Assembly (NCBI GenBank): GCA_007121115.1
Contig: SKMI01000350.1
Coordinates: 1 to 9,237, forward strand
Direction of reading: 5' to 3'
Origin: Paracoccaceae bacterium
GTDB lineage: Bacteria; Pseudomonadota; Alphaproteobacteria; Rhodobacterales; Rhodobacteraceae
DNA length: 9,237 nucleotides
The position numbers were made by a program, and so were the translations under genes. Under the pieces are notes generated by a model, which saw only the letters and a list, made by a program, of their open reading frames with translations, did no database searches and was not told the origin of the DNA. Of the stretch, positions 1-5,800 are shown piece after piece; the stretch's first letter is position 1, and each line of letters begins with the position of its first letter.

Positions 1-3
1 AGT

Positions 4-57
4 GCGCCCGGCCCAACGGGATGACGGAGGCGTCAGCCGACGGAAGACGGGCGGGAG
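4..57. repeat. 54-bp inverted repeat, left copy
   Basis: Positions 4-57 are the exact reverse complement of 9173-9226, with 54 of 54 bases matching. The flanking bases differ on both sides (t at 3 against g, and c at 58 against a, when aligned), so the match has sharp edges. Within the copy the pentamer GACGG occurs three times (23-27, 39-43, 46-50), and a short CCCG/CGGG stem spans 7-20. It lies 72 bp past the stop codon of the ParA-like gene. I recognise no insertion-sequence end, tRNA or attachment site in it. It could be a dispersed intergenic repeat, an inversion endpoint or an assembly artefact. Confidence 0.9.
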
Positions 58-64
58 CGCCACC

Positions 65-90
65 GGTTCGGGCGAACCCCTGCGGCGGGG
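65..90 (-). terminator. possible weak hairpin terminator after parA-like gene
   Basis: Two small overlapping hairpins lie 40-65 bases past the stop codon of the ParA-like gene. One pairs GGTTC (65-69) with GAACC (74-78), and the other pairs CCCC (77-80) with GGGG (87-90). Neither is followed by a T-run, so an intrinsic terminator is only a guess. GC-rich genomes often lack clear T-runs. Confidence 0.2.
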
Positions 91-129
91 ATCAGGCGGT
101 GGCGCGGCGGCACGGTGCCGGGGCGCCCG

Positions 130-768
130 TCAGACGCCAACCCGCGCGCGCACCAGATCGCAGAGCGCCGCGATCTCGGCGCGCACCGGAGCCGTGCCCC
201 CGGCCTCCAGCGCCATAAGCCCGGCGCCCAGACTCTGGGCATGGACCACCCGGTTGGCGATCTGCACCTCGGCCAGTTCCGCGTCCAGCGCCTGCGCGGC
301 CTCGGCCACCTCGGCCCCCAGCCGCGTGCGCGCCCGCGCCCGATTGAGCACGATCAGCGCCGGCTTGCCGGCCCGCCGCGCCAGGTCCAGCACGCCCTCG
401 GTCGCCCAGAGATCCACATGCGAACTGGCCACCGGCACCAGCACCAGATCGGCTTCGCGCAGCGCCGGGCGCAGGTCGGAGTCGGCCTTGGGCGGGGTGT
501 CGACGATCACCACATCCGCCTCGCCGCGCAGCTTTTCGCACTCATAGCCCACACCCCAGGCCGAAGCGGTGCCAAAGGCCAATCCCGGATCGGAAAGCGC
601 TTCACGCCGGGTCATGAACCAGCGCCCAAGCGAGCCCTGCGGGTCGGTGTCCAGGAGCGCCACCCGCAACCCGTCGCGCGCCAGCGCCACGCCCAGTGTC
701 ACCGCAAGCGTCGTCTTGCCCGCCCCGCCCTTTTGCTGCGCGATGGTGATGATCTTGCCCTTGGCCAT
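130..768 (-). CDS. ParA/Soj-family P-loop ATPase (orphan)
   Basis: This 212-residue protein belongs to the ParA/MinD family of deviant-Walker ATPases, which move or position DNA or large complexes by ATP-driven dimerisation. The deviant Walker A motif KGGAGKTT is at residues 13-20, with the signature lysine K13. The switch motif LLDTDPQGS is at 38-46, and the Walker B motif VVIVDTPP is at 86-93. At 212 residues it matches short, single-domain ParAs without an N-terminal DNA-binding extension. I chose the ATG at 768 because GGGAG lies 8 bases upstream and the family normally starts a few residues before the P-loop. An upstream in-frame ATG at 819 would add 17 residues with no family resemblance. 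No ParB, MinE or parS-like site is visible, so the cargo is unknown. Chromosome or plasmid segregation, or positioning of a protein array, are all possible. The family is clear; the role is not. Confidence 0.9.
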   Translation of the reverse strand: MAKGKIITIAQQKGGAGKTTLAVTLGVALARDGLRVALLDTDPQGSLGRWFMTRREALSDPGLAFGTASAWGVGYECEKLRGEADVVIVDTPPKADSDLRPALREADLVLVPVASSHVDLWATEGVLDLARRAGKPALIVLNRARARTRLGAEVAEAAQALDAELAEVQIANRVVHAQSLGAGLMALEAGGTAPVRAEIAALCDLVRARVGV

Positions 769-917
769 GCGGCACTCTCCCGGCTGCACCCGTGCGCGCC
801 CTACGCTGCACCGCAGCATCCTAGCGCAGCGCGGTGATCAAGGCCAGCACCGAAAGGGCGCCCATGGCTTGACGCGTACCGGGAACAACCGGCCCGCATA
901 TCCTGAAGCGGCGGCAG

Positions 918-955
918 GTCACCGCGCGCCGCGTCACCGCGCGATCGTGCACGAT
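918..955. promoter_or_regulatory. operator-like direct repeats plus palindrome
   Basis: The 11-mer GTCACCGCGCG occurs at 918-928 and again at 933-943, a 15-base period. It is followed immediately by the perfect 12-bp palindrome ATCGTGCACGAT at 944-955. The block sits about 150-190 bases upstream of the ParA-like start codon. This arrangement resembles a binding site for a dimeric regulator. No known consensus was recognised, and chance repetition is possible in GC-rich DNA. Confidence 0.35.
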
Positions 956-1258
956 ATACGCCAAATCCGCGTAACGCACTGAGGCACGTCGAAGAATCAT
1001 CGGGAAGAGAATCGCGCGGGGCCATCGCGCGGCATAAGCTGCTATTGGGGGCCAAGCCTGAGATGATGGTGCCCGCCGCGCGCCTTCGCTGCCCGCGACC
1101 AAGGCGACCAAGGCACCACCGGGGCGGGCGGCACCACATCAACCCACGCGTCAGATCGCTGCAGGCCGTGAAACGCCTTGCCATGCGATTCGCCAACGGT
1201 GCCGCGTGCAGGGAGCACAGCTGCCCAAAAGAGCCGCGCCGAAGCACCCGCAAGAGCG

Positions 1259-1291
1259 AGGCGCGCCTTGCCACAGCAGGCAGGCGCGCCT
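1259..1291 (-). terminator. hairpin after lipoprotein gene, probable terminator
   Basis: The self-complementary decamer AGGCGCGCCT occurs twice (1259-1268 and 1282-1291), so the RNA can fold into a 10-bp stem. A further GCC/GGC pairing lies inside the loop. The hairpin starts 23 bases past the TGA stop of the lipoprotein gene. No strong U-tract follows on the minus strand; there is only CTCTT nearby and a CTTTT about 30 bases further on. It may act as a terminator or as a 3' stabilising hairpin. Confidence 0.5.
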
Positions 1292-1314
1292 CAACCTATC
1301 GCGTGCCGCTTGGC

Positions 1315-1605
1315 TCAGCGCGGACAGCGCCGCACTTCGTAGCGGTCGCGCCCTTGCGCATCGGTCCCGGCGTAATAAGCGCACTCCCCGGTCTGGGCGT
1401 TGCGCGCAACCATCGTGCCGATGGCGGCCCCGGCCAGCGTGCTGACGATTGTCCAGTTCGTATTTGCCCGGAACGCGCTGGCTGTCAGCAACCCGGCCCC
1501 GGCACCCACGACGCCACCTGCGATCAGGCGCTCCTGGTCGGTCATCTGACACCCGGCGACAGTCATGGCACCGGCAAGGACGGCGGCAGTGATAAGCTTG
1601 TACAT
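1315..1605 (-). CDS. small glycine-zipper lipoprotein
   Basis: This is a 96-residue envelope protein of unknown detailed function. The N-terminus is a lipoprotein signal peptide: MYK, a hydrophobic stretch, and the lipobox VAGC ending at Cys19. It should therefore be lipid-anchored, most likely in the outer or inner membrane facing the periplasm. Two glycine-zipper segments follow (about 29-40, AGGVVGAGAGLL, and 57-67, LAGAAIGTMVA), as in small 17-kDa-antigen/SlyB-like and osmotically induced lipoproteins. The C-terminus is charged and carries Cys75 and Cys94, which could form a disulfide. The ATG at 1605 is preceded by GAGGAAGAG, and the signal peptide begins there. The frame extends upstream to 1650, but that extra part overlaps the predicted promoter. 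It appears to be a single-gene unit. Confidence 0.8.
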   Translation of the reverse strand: MYKLITAAVLAGAMTVAGCQMTDQERLIAGGVVGAGAGLLTASAFRANTNWTIVSTLAGAAIGTMVARNAQTGECAYYAGTDAQGRDRYEVRRCPR

Positions 1606-1640
1606 GGTCTCTTCCTCTACCCAAACAAAACGACTGAAGG

Positions 1641-1670
1641 ATCGTAGCACGTCCGCGACGGCGATGTCAC
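1641..1670 (-). promoter_or_regulatory. sigma-70-like promoter of lipoprotein gene
   Basis: On the minus strand, GTGACA (1665-1670) and TACGAT (1641-1646) are separated by 18 bases. They match the -35 and -10 consensus at 5 of 6 and 4 of 6 positions. The start codon lies 35 bases downstream of the -10 box, giving a leader of about 29 bases. The site is in the gap after the CoA-transferase-family gene, so it would give the lipoprotein gene its own transcript. Confidence 0.55.
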
Positions 1671-1710
1671 CGTCTCATCTTGGCCCGCCGCCATCGCGCG
1701 GCGCGCCACC

Positions 1711-2886
1711 TCAGCCCCCCGCACCGGCGTCTGCACCCTCGGCAATCACCCCCCGCGCCGCCAGATCGTCCACAACCGCCGCCGCGATCCCCCAGTCCGC
1801 CAGGATTACGCGCGTCTGCGCCCCGGCTGTGGCTGGCGGCGTCGGGATCGGCGCGGGCGTGGCGGAAAAGCGCGGCGCGGGCCCGGGCTGGACAACGCCT
1901 TCGGGCGCGATGAAAGCCCCGCGCGCGGCGTTGTGCGGATGCGCGGGCGCCTCGTCCCAATCCAGCACCGGCGCCACGCAGGCGTCGGTATCGGCGAACA
2001 CCGCCTCCCAATGCGCGCGCGGGTGCGCGGCGAAGCGGCGCGCGATCGCGGCGCGCTGGTCGGGCCAGAGCATGGGGTCGTCCTGCGGGGGCACCGGGTC
2101 GATCCCCATGCGCGCACAGAACTCGGAGAAGAACCGCCGCTCGATCGCCCCCACGGCCATGAAGCCGCCATCGGCGCATTCATACGTCCCATAAAACGGC
2201 GCGCCCCCGTCCAGCAGGTTCGCGCCGCGCGCGCCATCCCAGGCGCCACCGGCGCGAAAGCCCCAGAGCATGGCCGCCAGCAGCGCCGACCCTTCCGTCA
2301 TGGCCGCATCGACCACCTGCCCCTGCCCGCTGGCACGCGCGTGCCAAAGCCCGCACATCATGCCGAAGGCCAGCAGCATCCCGCCGCCGCCGAAATCGCC
2401 GACCAGATTCAGCGGCACCACCGGCGGCCCATCGCGCGGCCCCATGGCCCCCAGCACGCCCGAAAGCGCGATATAGTCGATATCATGTCCCGCCCGCGCC
2501 GCCAGCGGCCCGTCCTGCCCCCAGCCGGTCATCCGCCCGAACACCAACGCGGGGTTGCGCGCAAGCGCGGGCTCCGGCCCCAGACCGAGCCGTTCCATCA
2601 CGCCGGGGCGAAAGCCTTCGATCAGCCCGTCGGCGCGGGCGATCATGTCCAGCATCACCGCCGCCGCGCCTTCCGCCTTCAGGTCGATGGCCATGTACCG
2701 ACGCCCGCGGGCCAAGACGTCGAAGCGCGTGTTCATCAGCGGAATATCCCCGCCGCCCTTCAGTGGCTGCACGCGGATCACCTCGGCCCCCATGTCCGAA
2801 AGCATCATCGCGGCAAAAGGCGCCGGGCCCAGCCCCGCCATCTCGATGATCCGCAGCCCCGCCAGCGGACCCGTCGCCGCGCTCAC
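1711..2886 (-). CDS. CaiB/BaiF-fold alpha-methylacyl-CoA racemase-like protein
   Basis: This 391-residue protein is of the class III CoA-transferase fold and most resembles alpha-methylacyl-CoA racemase (AMACR). AMACR interconverts (2R)- and (2S)-methylacyl-CoAs so that the S form can enter beta-oxidation. The N-terminal pattern PLAGLRIIEMAGLGPAPFA and the following MLSDMGAEVIRV are typical. The residues that serve as acid/base catalysts in the mycobacterial racemase MCR appear conserved: His134 and Asp137 in GHDIDY, Asp164 in LVGDFGGGG, and Glu249 in VGAIERRF. This favours racemase over CoA transferase, although the fold alone cannot exclude transfer. The start codon is GTG at 2886; its GTGA overlaps the stop of the upstream dehydrogenase gene by 4 bases, and the conserved N-terminus begins within a few residues. 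It is the last gene of the four-gene overlapping set and probably acts on the same acyl-CoA pool as the dehydrogenase. Confidence 0.9.
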   Translation of the reverse strand: MSAATGPLAGLRIIEMAGLGPAPFAAMMLSDMGAEVIRVQPLKGGGDIPLMNTRFDVLARGRRYMAIDLKAEGAAAVMLDMIARADGLIEGFRPGVMERLGLGPEPALARNPALVFGRMTGWGQDGPLAARAGHDIDYIALSGVLGAMGPRDGPPVVPLNLVGDFGGGGMLLAFGMMCGLWHARASGQGQVVDAAMTEGSALLAAMLWGFRAGGAWDGARGANLLDGGAPFYGTYECADGGFMAVGAIERRFFSEFCARMGIDPVPPQDDPMLWPDQRAAIARRFAAHPRAHWEAVFADTDACVAPVLDWDEAPAHPHNAARGAFIAPEGVVQPGPAPRFSATPAPIPTPPATAGAQTRVILADWGIAAAVVDDLAARGVIAEGADAGAGG

Positions 2887-4016
2887 GCGGTCATCCCGCG
2901 CAGGATCAGCAGCTTCTGGATGTCCGAGGTGCCCTCATAGATCTGGCACACCCGCACATCGCGCCAGATGCGGCCAAGCGGATAATCGGCGGTGTAGCCA
3001 TAGCCGCCCAGCGTCTGGATCGCGTCCGAGCAGATGCTCTCGGCGGCTTCCGAGGCATAAAGCTTCGCCATCGCCGCCTCGGTCAGGCAGGGGATGGCCG
3101 CATCCTTCAGCCGCGCAGCGTGCAGCACCAGTTGCCGCGCTGCTTCCAGCCGCGTGCGGGCGTCCGCCAGCCGGAACCCCACCGCCTGATGCGCCACCAG
3201 CGGCTTGCCGAAGCTCTGGCGCTCCTGCGCATAGGCCAGCGCGATTTCCAGCGCCGCTTGCGCCATGCCCACCGCCTGCGCGGCAATGCCGATCCGGCCC
3301 GTCTCCAGCGACGACAGCGCGATCCGGTAGCCCGCGCCTTCCGCGCCGATGCGCAGGTCCTCGGGTATTTCCAGCCAGTCGAAGCGCAGCGCGGCGGTGT
3401 CCGAGGCATCCTGCCCCAGCTTCTCCTCGATCCGCGAGACCACATACCCCGGCGCGTCGGTGGGCGTCAGGAAGGCGGTGATCCCGTCCTTGCCACTGGC
3501 CCCCTCCATCCGCGCAAACACGATCGCCCAGCCGGCAATCGCGCCACTGGTGATGAACACCTTCTCGCCGTCGATCACGTAACCCGCGCCGCTGCGCCGC
3601 GCCCGCGTGCGGATCGCCGCCGCATCCGATCCCGCCTGCGGCTCGGTCAGGGCGAACGCCCCGATGAACGCCCCTTCCGCCGCCGGGCGCAATACCCGCG
3701 CCTGCTGGTCCGGGGAGCCGAAGCGCTGCAGGATCGCGTTGAAGGGCGCGTTGTGCACGCTCATGACGGTGGACACCGCGCCATCCCCCGCCGCCACCTC
3801 CATCAGTGCCAGCGCATAGGCGACGTAATCGGCGCCGACACCGCCCAGATCCTCGGGCACCGTCATGCCCAGGAACCCCAACTCGCCCATCTGCGCCAGC
3901 ACCTCGGGCTCGATGGCCCTGGCGCGCGCCCGCGCCTCGGCCCCCGGGGCCAGCACGTCGCGGGCAAAGGCGCGCGCGGTGTCGCGGATCAGGCGCTGTT
4001 CATCGGTCAGGTTCAC
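2883..4016 (-). CDS. acyl-CoA dehydrogenase (short/branched-chain type)
   Basis: This 377-residue cytosolic FAD enzyme oxidises acyl-CoA to trans-2-enoyl-CoA and passes electrons to electron-transfer flavoprotein. Both family signatures are present: ALTEPQAGSD at 122-131, and the C-terminal one starting QTLGGYGYT at 334. Glu361 in QIYEGTSDIQ sits where short-chain, butyryl- and isobutyryl-type dehydrogenases have the catalytic base. The length is normal (about 380). The start codon is GTG at 4016, inside a GTGA overlap with the esterase stop, with GGAGG 6 bases upstream. The downstream racemase-like gene suggests a 2-methyl-branched or short-chain substrate, but substrate cannot be assigned from sequence alone. 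Confidence 0.95.
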   Translation of the reverse strand: MNLTDEQRLIRDTARAFARDVLAPGAEARARARAIEPEVLAQMGELGFLGMTVPEDLGGVGADYVAYALALMEVAAGDGAVSTVMSVHNAPFNAILQRFGSPDQQARVLRPAAEGAFIGAFALTEPQAGSDAAAIRTRARRSGAGYVIDGEKVFITSGAIAGWAIVFARMEGASGKDGITAFLTPTDAPGYVVSRIEEKLGQDASDTAALRFDWLEIPEDLRIGAEGAGYRIALSSLETGRIGIAAQAVGMAQAALEIALAYAQERQSFGKPLVAHQAVGFRLADARTRLEAARQLVLHAARLKDAAIPCLTEAAMAKLYASEAAESICSDAIQTLGGYGYTADYPLGRIWRDVRVCQIYEGTSDIQKLLILRGMTA

Positions 4017-4684
4017 GCCCCGCCTCCGGGAAGTTTGTCACGCAGGAAGCTGAGTGCCAGCGACAACCCGTCGGGCGCAATCCCGTGGCCTGTGCCCTTC
4101 GAGACATGGGCATAGACCTCGAAACCCGCACCCTGTAGCGCCTGCGCGGCCTCGGGCAGTGACTGGACGGGGACCACCTCATCCGCGTCCCCGTGAACCA
4201 GCAGCACCGGGGGTCGGCTGGCCACTTCTGAGGCCAGCGCCTCGGGGCGCATCAATCGGCCGGAAAAACCAACGACACCCGCCACCGGCGCGGCCCGGCG
4301 CGGGGTGACCTGCAGGCTCATCATCGTGCCCTGGCTGAACCCCACCAGCGCCAGCGCTTCCGCGCCCAGCCCCTCGTCGGCCAGCACCCGGTCCAGGAAC
4401 GCGTTCAGATCATCCGCCGCCGCCAAGAGCCCCGCCTGCGCCGCCGCCTCCGAGGAACCATCCAGCCAGGGGATCGGAAACCACTGGTATCCCATGGGGT
4501 TGTTCGCGCAGCGTTCCGGCGCGTCGGGCGCGTAGAACGCCGTCCCCGGCAGATGCGGCGCCAGCGGCTCGGCCAGCCCCAGCAGGTCCGCGCCGTCGGC
4601 GCCATAACCGTGGACAAACACTACAACCGACCGCGCCACGCCCGGCGCTGCCCCGCGCCGTCCCGATTGCAATTCCCGCGTCAT
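4013..4684 (-). CDS. alpha/beta-hydrolase, phospholipase/carboxylesterase family
   Basis: This 223-residue serine hydrolase belongs to the YpfH/carboxylesterase group, the bacterial relatives of acyl-protein thioesterases. The oxyanion region VVFVHGYGADGADL is at about 21-34. The catalytic triad can be read as Ser117 in GFSQG, Asp168 in HGDADEVVP and His200 in GTGHG. There is no signal peptide, so it should act in the cytosol on short-chain esters or thioesters. The ATG at 4684 forms an ATGA overlap with the stop codon of the upstream glycosylase gene, which fixes the start better than the in-frame ATG at 4726. Its 3' end overlaps the dehydrogenase start by 4 bases. In this context it might hydrolyse acyl-CoA or ester substrates feeding the dehydrogenase, which is inference only. 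Confidence 0.9.
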   Translation of the reverse strand: MTRELQSGRRGAAPGVARSVVVFVHGYGADGADLLGLAEPLAPHLPGTAFYAPDAPERCANNPMGYQWFPIPWLDGSSEAAAQAGLLAAADDLNAFLDRVLADEGLGAEALALVGFSQGTMMSLQVTPRRAAPVAGVVGFSGRLMRPEALASEVASRPPVLLVHGDADEVVPVQSLPEAAQALQGAGFEVYAHVSKGTGHGIAPDGLSLALSFLRDKLPGGGA

Positions 4685-5325
4685 GCCACGCCCTCGCGTT
4701 CCTTCTCCACGCGGTAATAGGCCCACAAGAGCCCCGCCGCAACCGTGCGCCAGGGCGACCAGGCCGTGGCCATGCCACGCAGCGCCGCCTCGCGCGGGCG
4801 CGCGTCCAGCGCAAACAGCATCCGCGCCGCCTCCTGCAAGGCCAGGTCATTGGGCGCGAACACATCCGCCCGGCCCAGGCTGAACATGGCATAGATCTCC
4901 GCCGTCCACCGCCCGATCCCCGGCACCTTGACCAGCCGCGCCACCACCTCCGCGTCCGGCGCCGCGCGCAAGGCGTCGAAATCGATCCCCGCCCCGGCCA
5001 GCGCCCGGGCATAGCGTACCTTCTGCCGCGACAGCCCCGCCGCGCGCAGCGCCTCCTCCTCCACCGCCAGCACTGCCTCGGGCGTGACCAGCCCTGCCCC
5101 CTCGACGCGCGCCCAGATCGCCCGTGCCGCCGCCACGCTCACCTGCTGGCTGACGATCGCCGACAGAAGCGCCGCAAACCCGTCCGGACGCCGCCGCAAC
5201 GGCGGCACCCCCGTCCGGGCCAGCGCTTTGGCAAACCGCGGCTCGGCGCGCGCCAGCCAGTCCGCCCCCTCGGCCATACACGCCTCGCTCTGCAGGATCC
5301 GCCCGACCACCCTCGCCCTCATCAT
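4681..5325 (-). CDS. AlkA-like DNA-3-methyladenine glycosylase (HhH-GPD)
   Basis: This base-excision repair enzyme of about 214 residues removes alkylated purines from DNA. In the numbering from the 5325 start, LLSAIVSQQVS lies at about 53-63, the helix-hairpin-helix motif KVPGIGRWTA at 133-142, and the catalytic Asp at about 160 in DVFAPND, matching Asp238 of E. coli AlkA. It lacks the extra N-terminal domain of E. coli AlkA, as many alphaproteobacterial forms do. The start is uncertain. ATG codons at 5325 and 5322 have only GGG upstream and lie at the edge of a palindromic repeat, while a GTG at 5310 has GAGG directly upstream and would give 209 residues. The frame runs open to 5427 through the repeat, but that part is not protein-like. 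It is the first gene of a four-gene chain with 4-base overlaps. Confidence 0.88.
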   Translation of the reverse strand: MMRARVVGRILQSEACMAEGADWLARAEPRFAKALARTGVPPLRRRPDGFAALLSAIVSQQVSVAAARAIWARVEGAGLVTPEAVLAVEEEALRAAGLSRQKVRYARALAGAGIDFDALRAAPDAEVVARLVKVPGIGRWTAEIYAMFSLGRADVFAPNDLALQEAARMLFALDARPREAALRGMATAWSPWRTVAAGLLWAYYRVEKEREGVA

Positions 5326-5440
5326 CTGTGCCCAAATATCCCGGGGGAGTCGCCCGGAACGGGCGACGGGGGCAGCGCCCCCAACCCGCGCGAAGCGCCA
5401 GAAGACCTGCGCGCGGAACGCGCGCACCGCTTCAAAACGC
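5326..5440. repeat. cluster of GAA-looped palindromes (mosaic intergenic repeat)
   Basis: Four hairpins are packed into about 80 bases between the Mth938-domain gene and the glycosylase gene. They are an 8-bp stem with GAA loop at 5349-5367 (GTCGCCCG/CGGGCGAC), a 6-bp stem with AGC loop immediately next to it at 5368-5382 (GGGGGC/GCCCCC), a 4-bp stem with GAA loop at 5388-5398, and an 8-bp stem with GAA loop at 5408-5426 (TGCGCGCG/CGCGCGCA). On the minus strand the cluster ends with CCCCCGGGATATTTGGGC just before the glycosylase start. From memory, similar palindrome strings with a CCGG..ATATTTGG end are common between genes in Rhodobacteraceae. They may act as transcript-end or mRNA-stabilising elements. 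Confidence 0.7.
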
Positions 5441-5443
5441 TGC

Positions 5444-5800
5444 TCAGTCCACCGGCATCACAGCCAGCGCCACCCGGCGGCCCTCGGACAGCAGCACGTT
5501 ATACGTCCGGCAGGCGGCGGGCGAGGCCATGGTCTCCACCCCCAGCCCGGCGTCTTCCAGCGCGGTGCGCAACGCGGCGGGCACATGCGCGATCTCGGCC
5601 CCGGTGCCGATGAACAGCACATCGACCTGCCCCGCCAGCGTCAGCAGCGCGCCTGCATCCGAGTACCCGCCCCAGTCCGCGACCAGCCCCGGCGCGATCA
5701 GCAGCGGCGCGGCATGGGCCTGCCCGCCGATGCGGAAGAAGCCCGGACCGTAGCCCTCCACCGGCTGGGCGGCGCCGAAATCGACCTCCGAAAGCTGCAT
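5444..5800 (-). CDS. Mth938-like domain protein (DUF498 family)
   Basis: This 118-residue protein belongs to the Mth938/DUF498 family, related to the mitochondrial complex I assembly factor NDUFAF3. The family's biochemical function in bacteria is not established. Recognisable segments are the N-terminal F-x-x-x-x-P-V-x-G-Y-G-P-G-F-F-R-I region (8-24), the central VDVLFIGTGAEI (59-70) and the C-terminal MASPAACRTYNVLLSEGRRVALAVMP (91-116). There is no signal peptide or membrane segment. The start is well fixed: AAGGAGG lies 5 bases upstream of the ATG, and the ATG shares one base with the secF stop (TGATG). That points to coupled translation with secF. The family often sits next to secDF in alphaproteobacteria, which is known context and not proof of a role in secretion. 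Confidence 0.9.
   Translation of the reverse strand: MQLSEVDFGAAQPVEGYGPGFFRIGGQAHAAPLLIAPGLVADWGGYSDAGALLTLAGQVDVLFIGTGAEIAHVPAALRTALEDAGLGVETMASPAACRTYNVLLSEGRRVALAVMPVD

Larger units (their letters stand above)
769..1314. other. 546-bp intergenic region with no convincing gene
   Basis: This stretch lies between the lipoprotein gene and the ParA-like gene. Open frames of 96 and 157 codons exist on the minus strand. Their products are arginine- and serine-rich, resemble no family I know, have mixed third-codon bases unlike the neighbouring genes, and lack a good ribosome binding site. I therefore read the region as non-coding. It contains a hairpin just after the lipoprotein gene (1259-1291), a tandem pair of the 9-mer CGACCAAGG (1096-1113), and a direct-repeat plus palindrome block (918-955). 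No tRNA, SRP RNA or 6S RNA could be recognised by eye. A TAGGAT hexamer (minus strand, about 818-823) might be a -10 box for the ParA-like gene, but no good -35 box accompanies it. Confidence 0.6.

Noticed and set aside
821..865. 14-codon minus-strand frame (MGALSVLALITALR) upstream of the ParA-like gene, considered as a leader peptide.
   Set aside because: There is no Shine-Dalgarno sequence before the ATG and no attenuator structure after it.
821..1111. 96-codon minus-strand frame in the large gap, ending in a short hydrophobic tail.
   Set aside because: It has no ribosome binding site, an arginine-rich product, mixed third-codon bases unlike its neighbours, and overlaps another open frame. 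It is probably non-coding.
1021..1702. 13-mer GCCATCGCGCGGC shared between 1021-1033 and 1690-1702.
   Set aside because: It is short and built of GC-rich words that recur across the window, so chance is sufficient.
1686..1703. 6-bp hairpin (CGCCGC/GCGGCG) past the racemase-like gene as a terminator.
   Set aside because: The stem is short, has no T-run, and lies in very GC-rich sequence where such stems are frequent.
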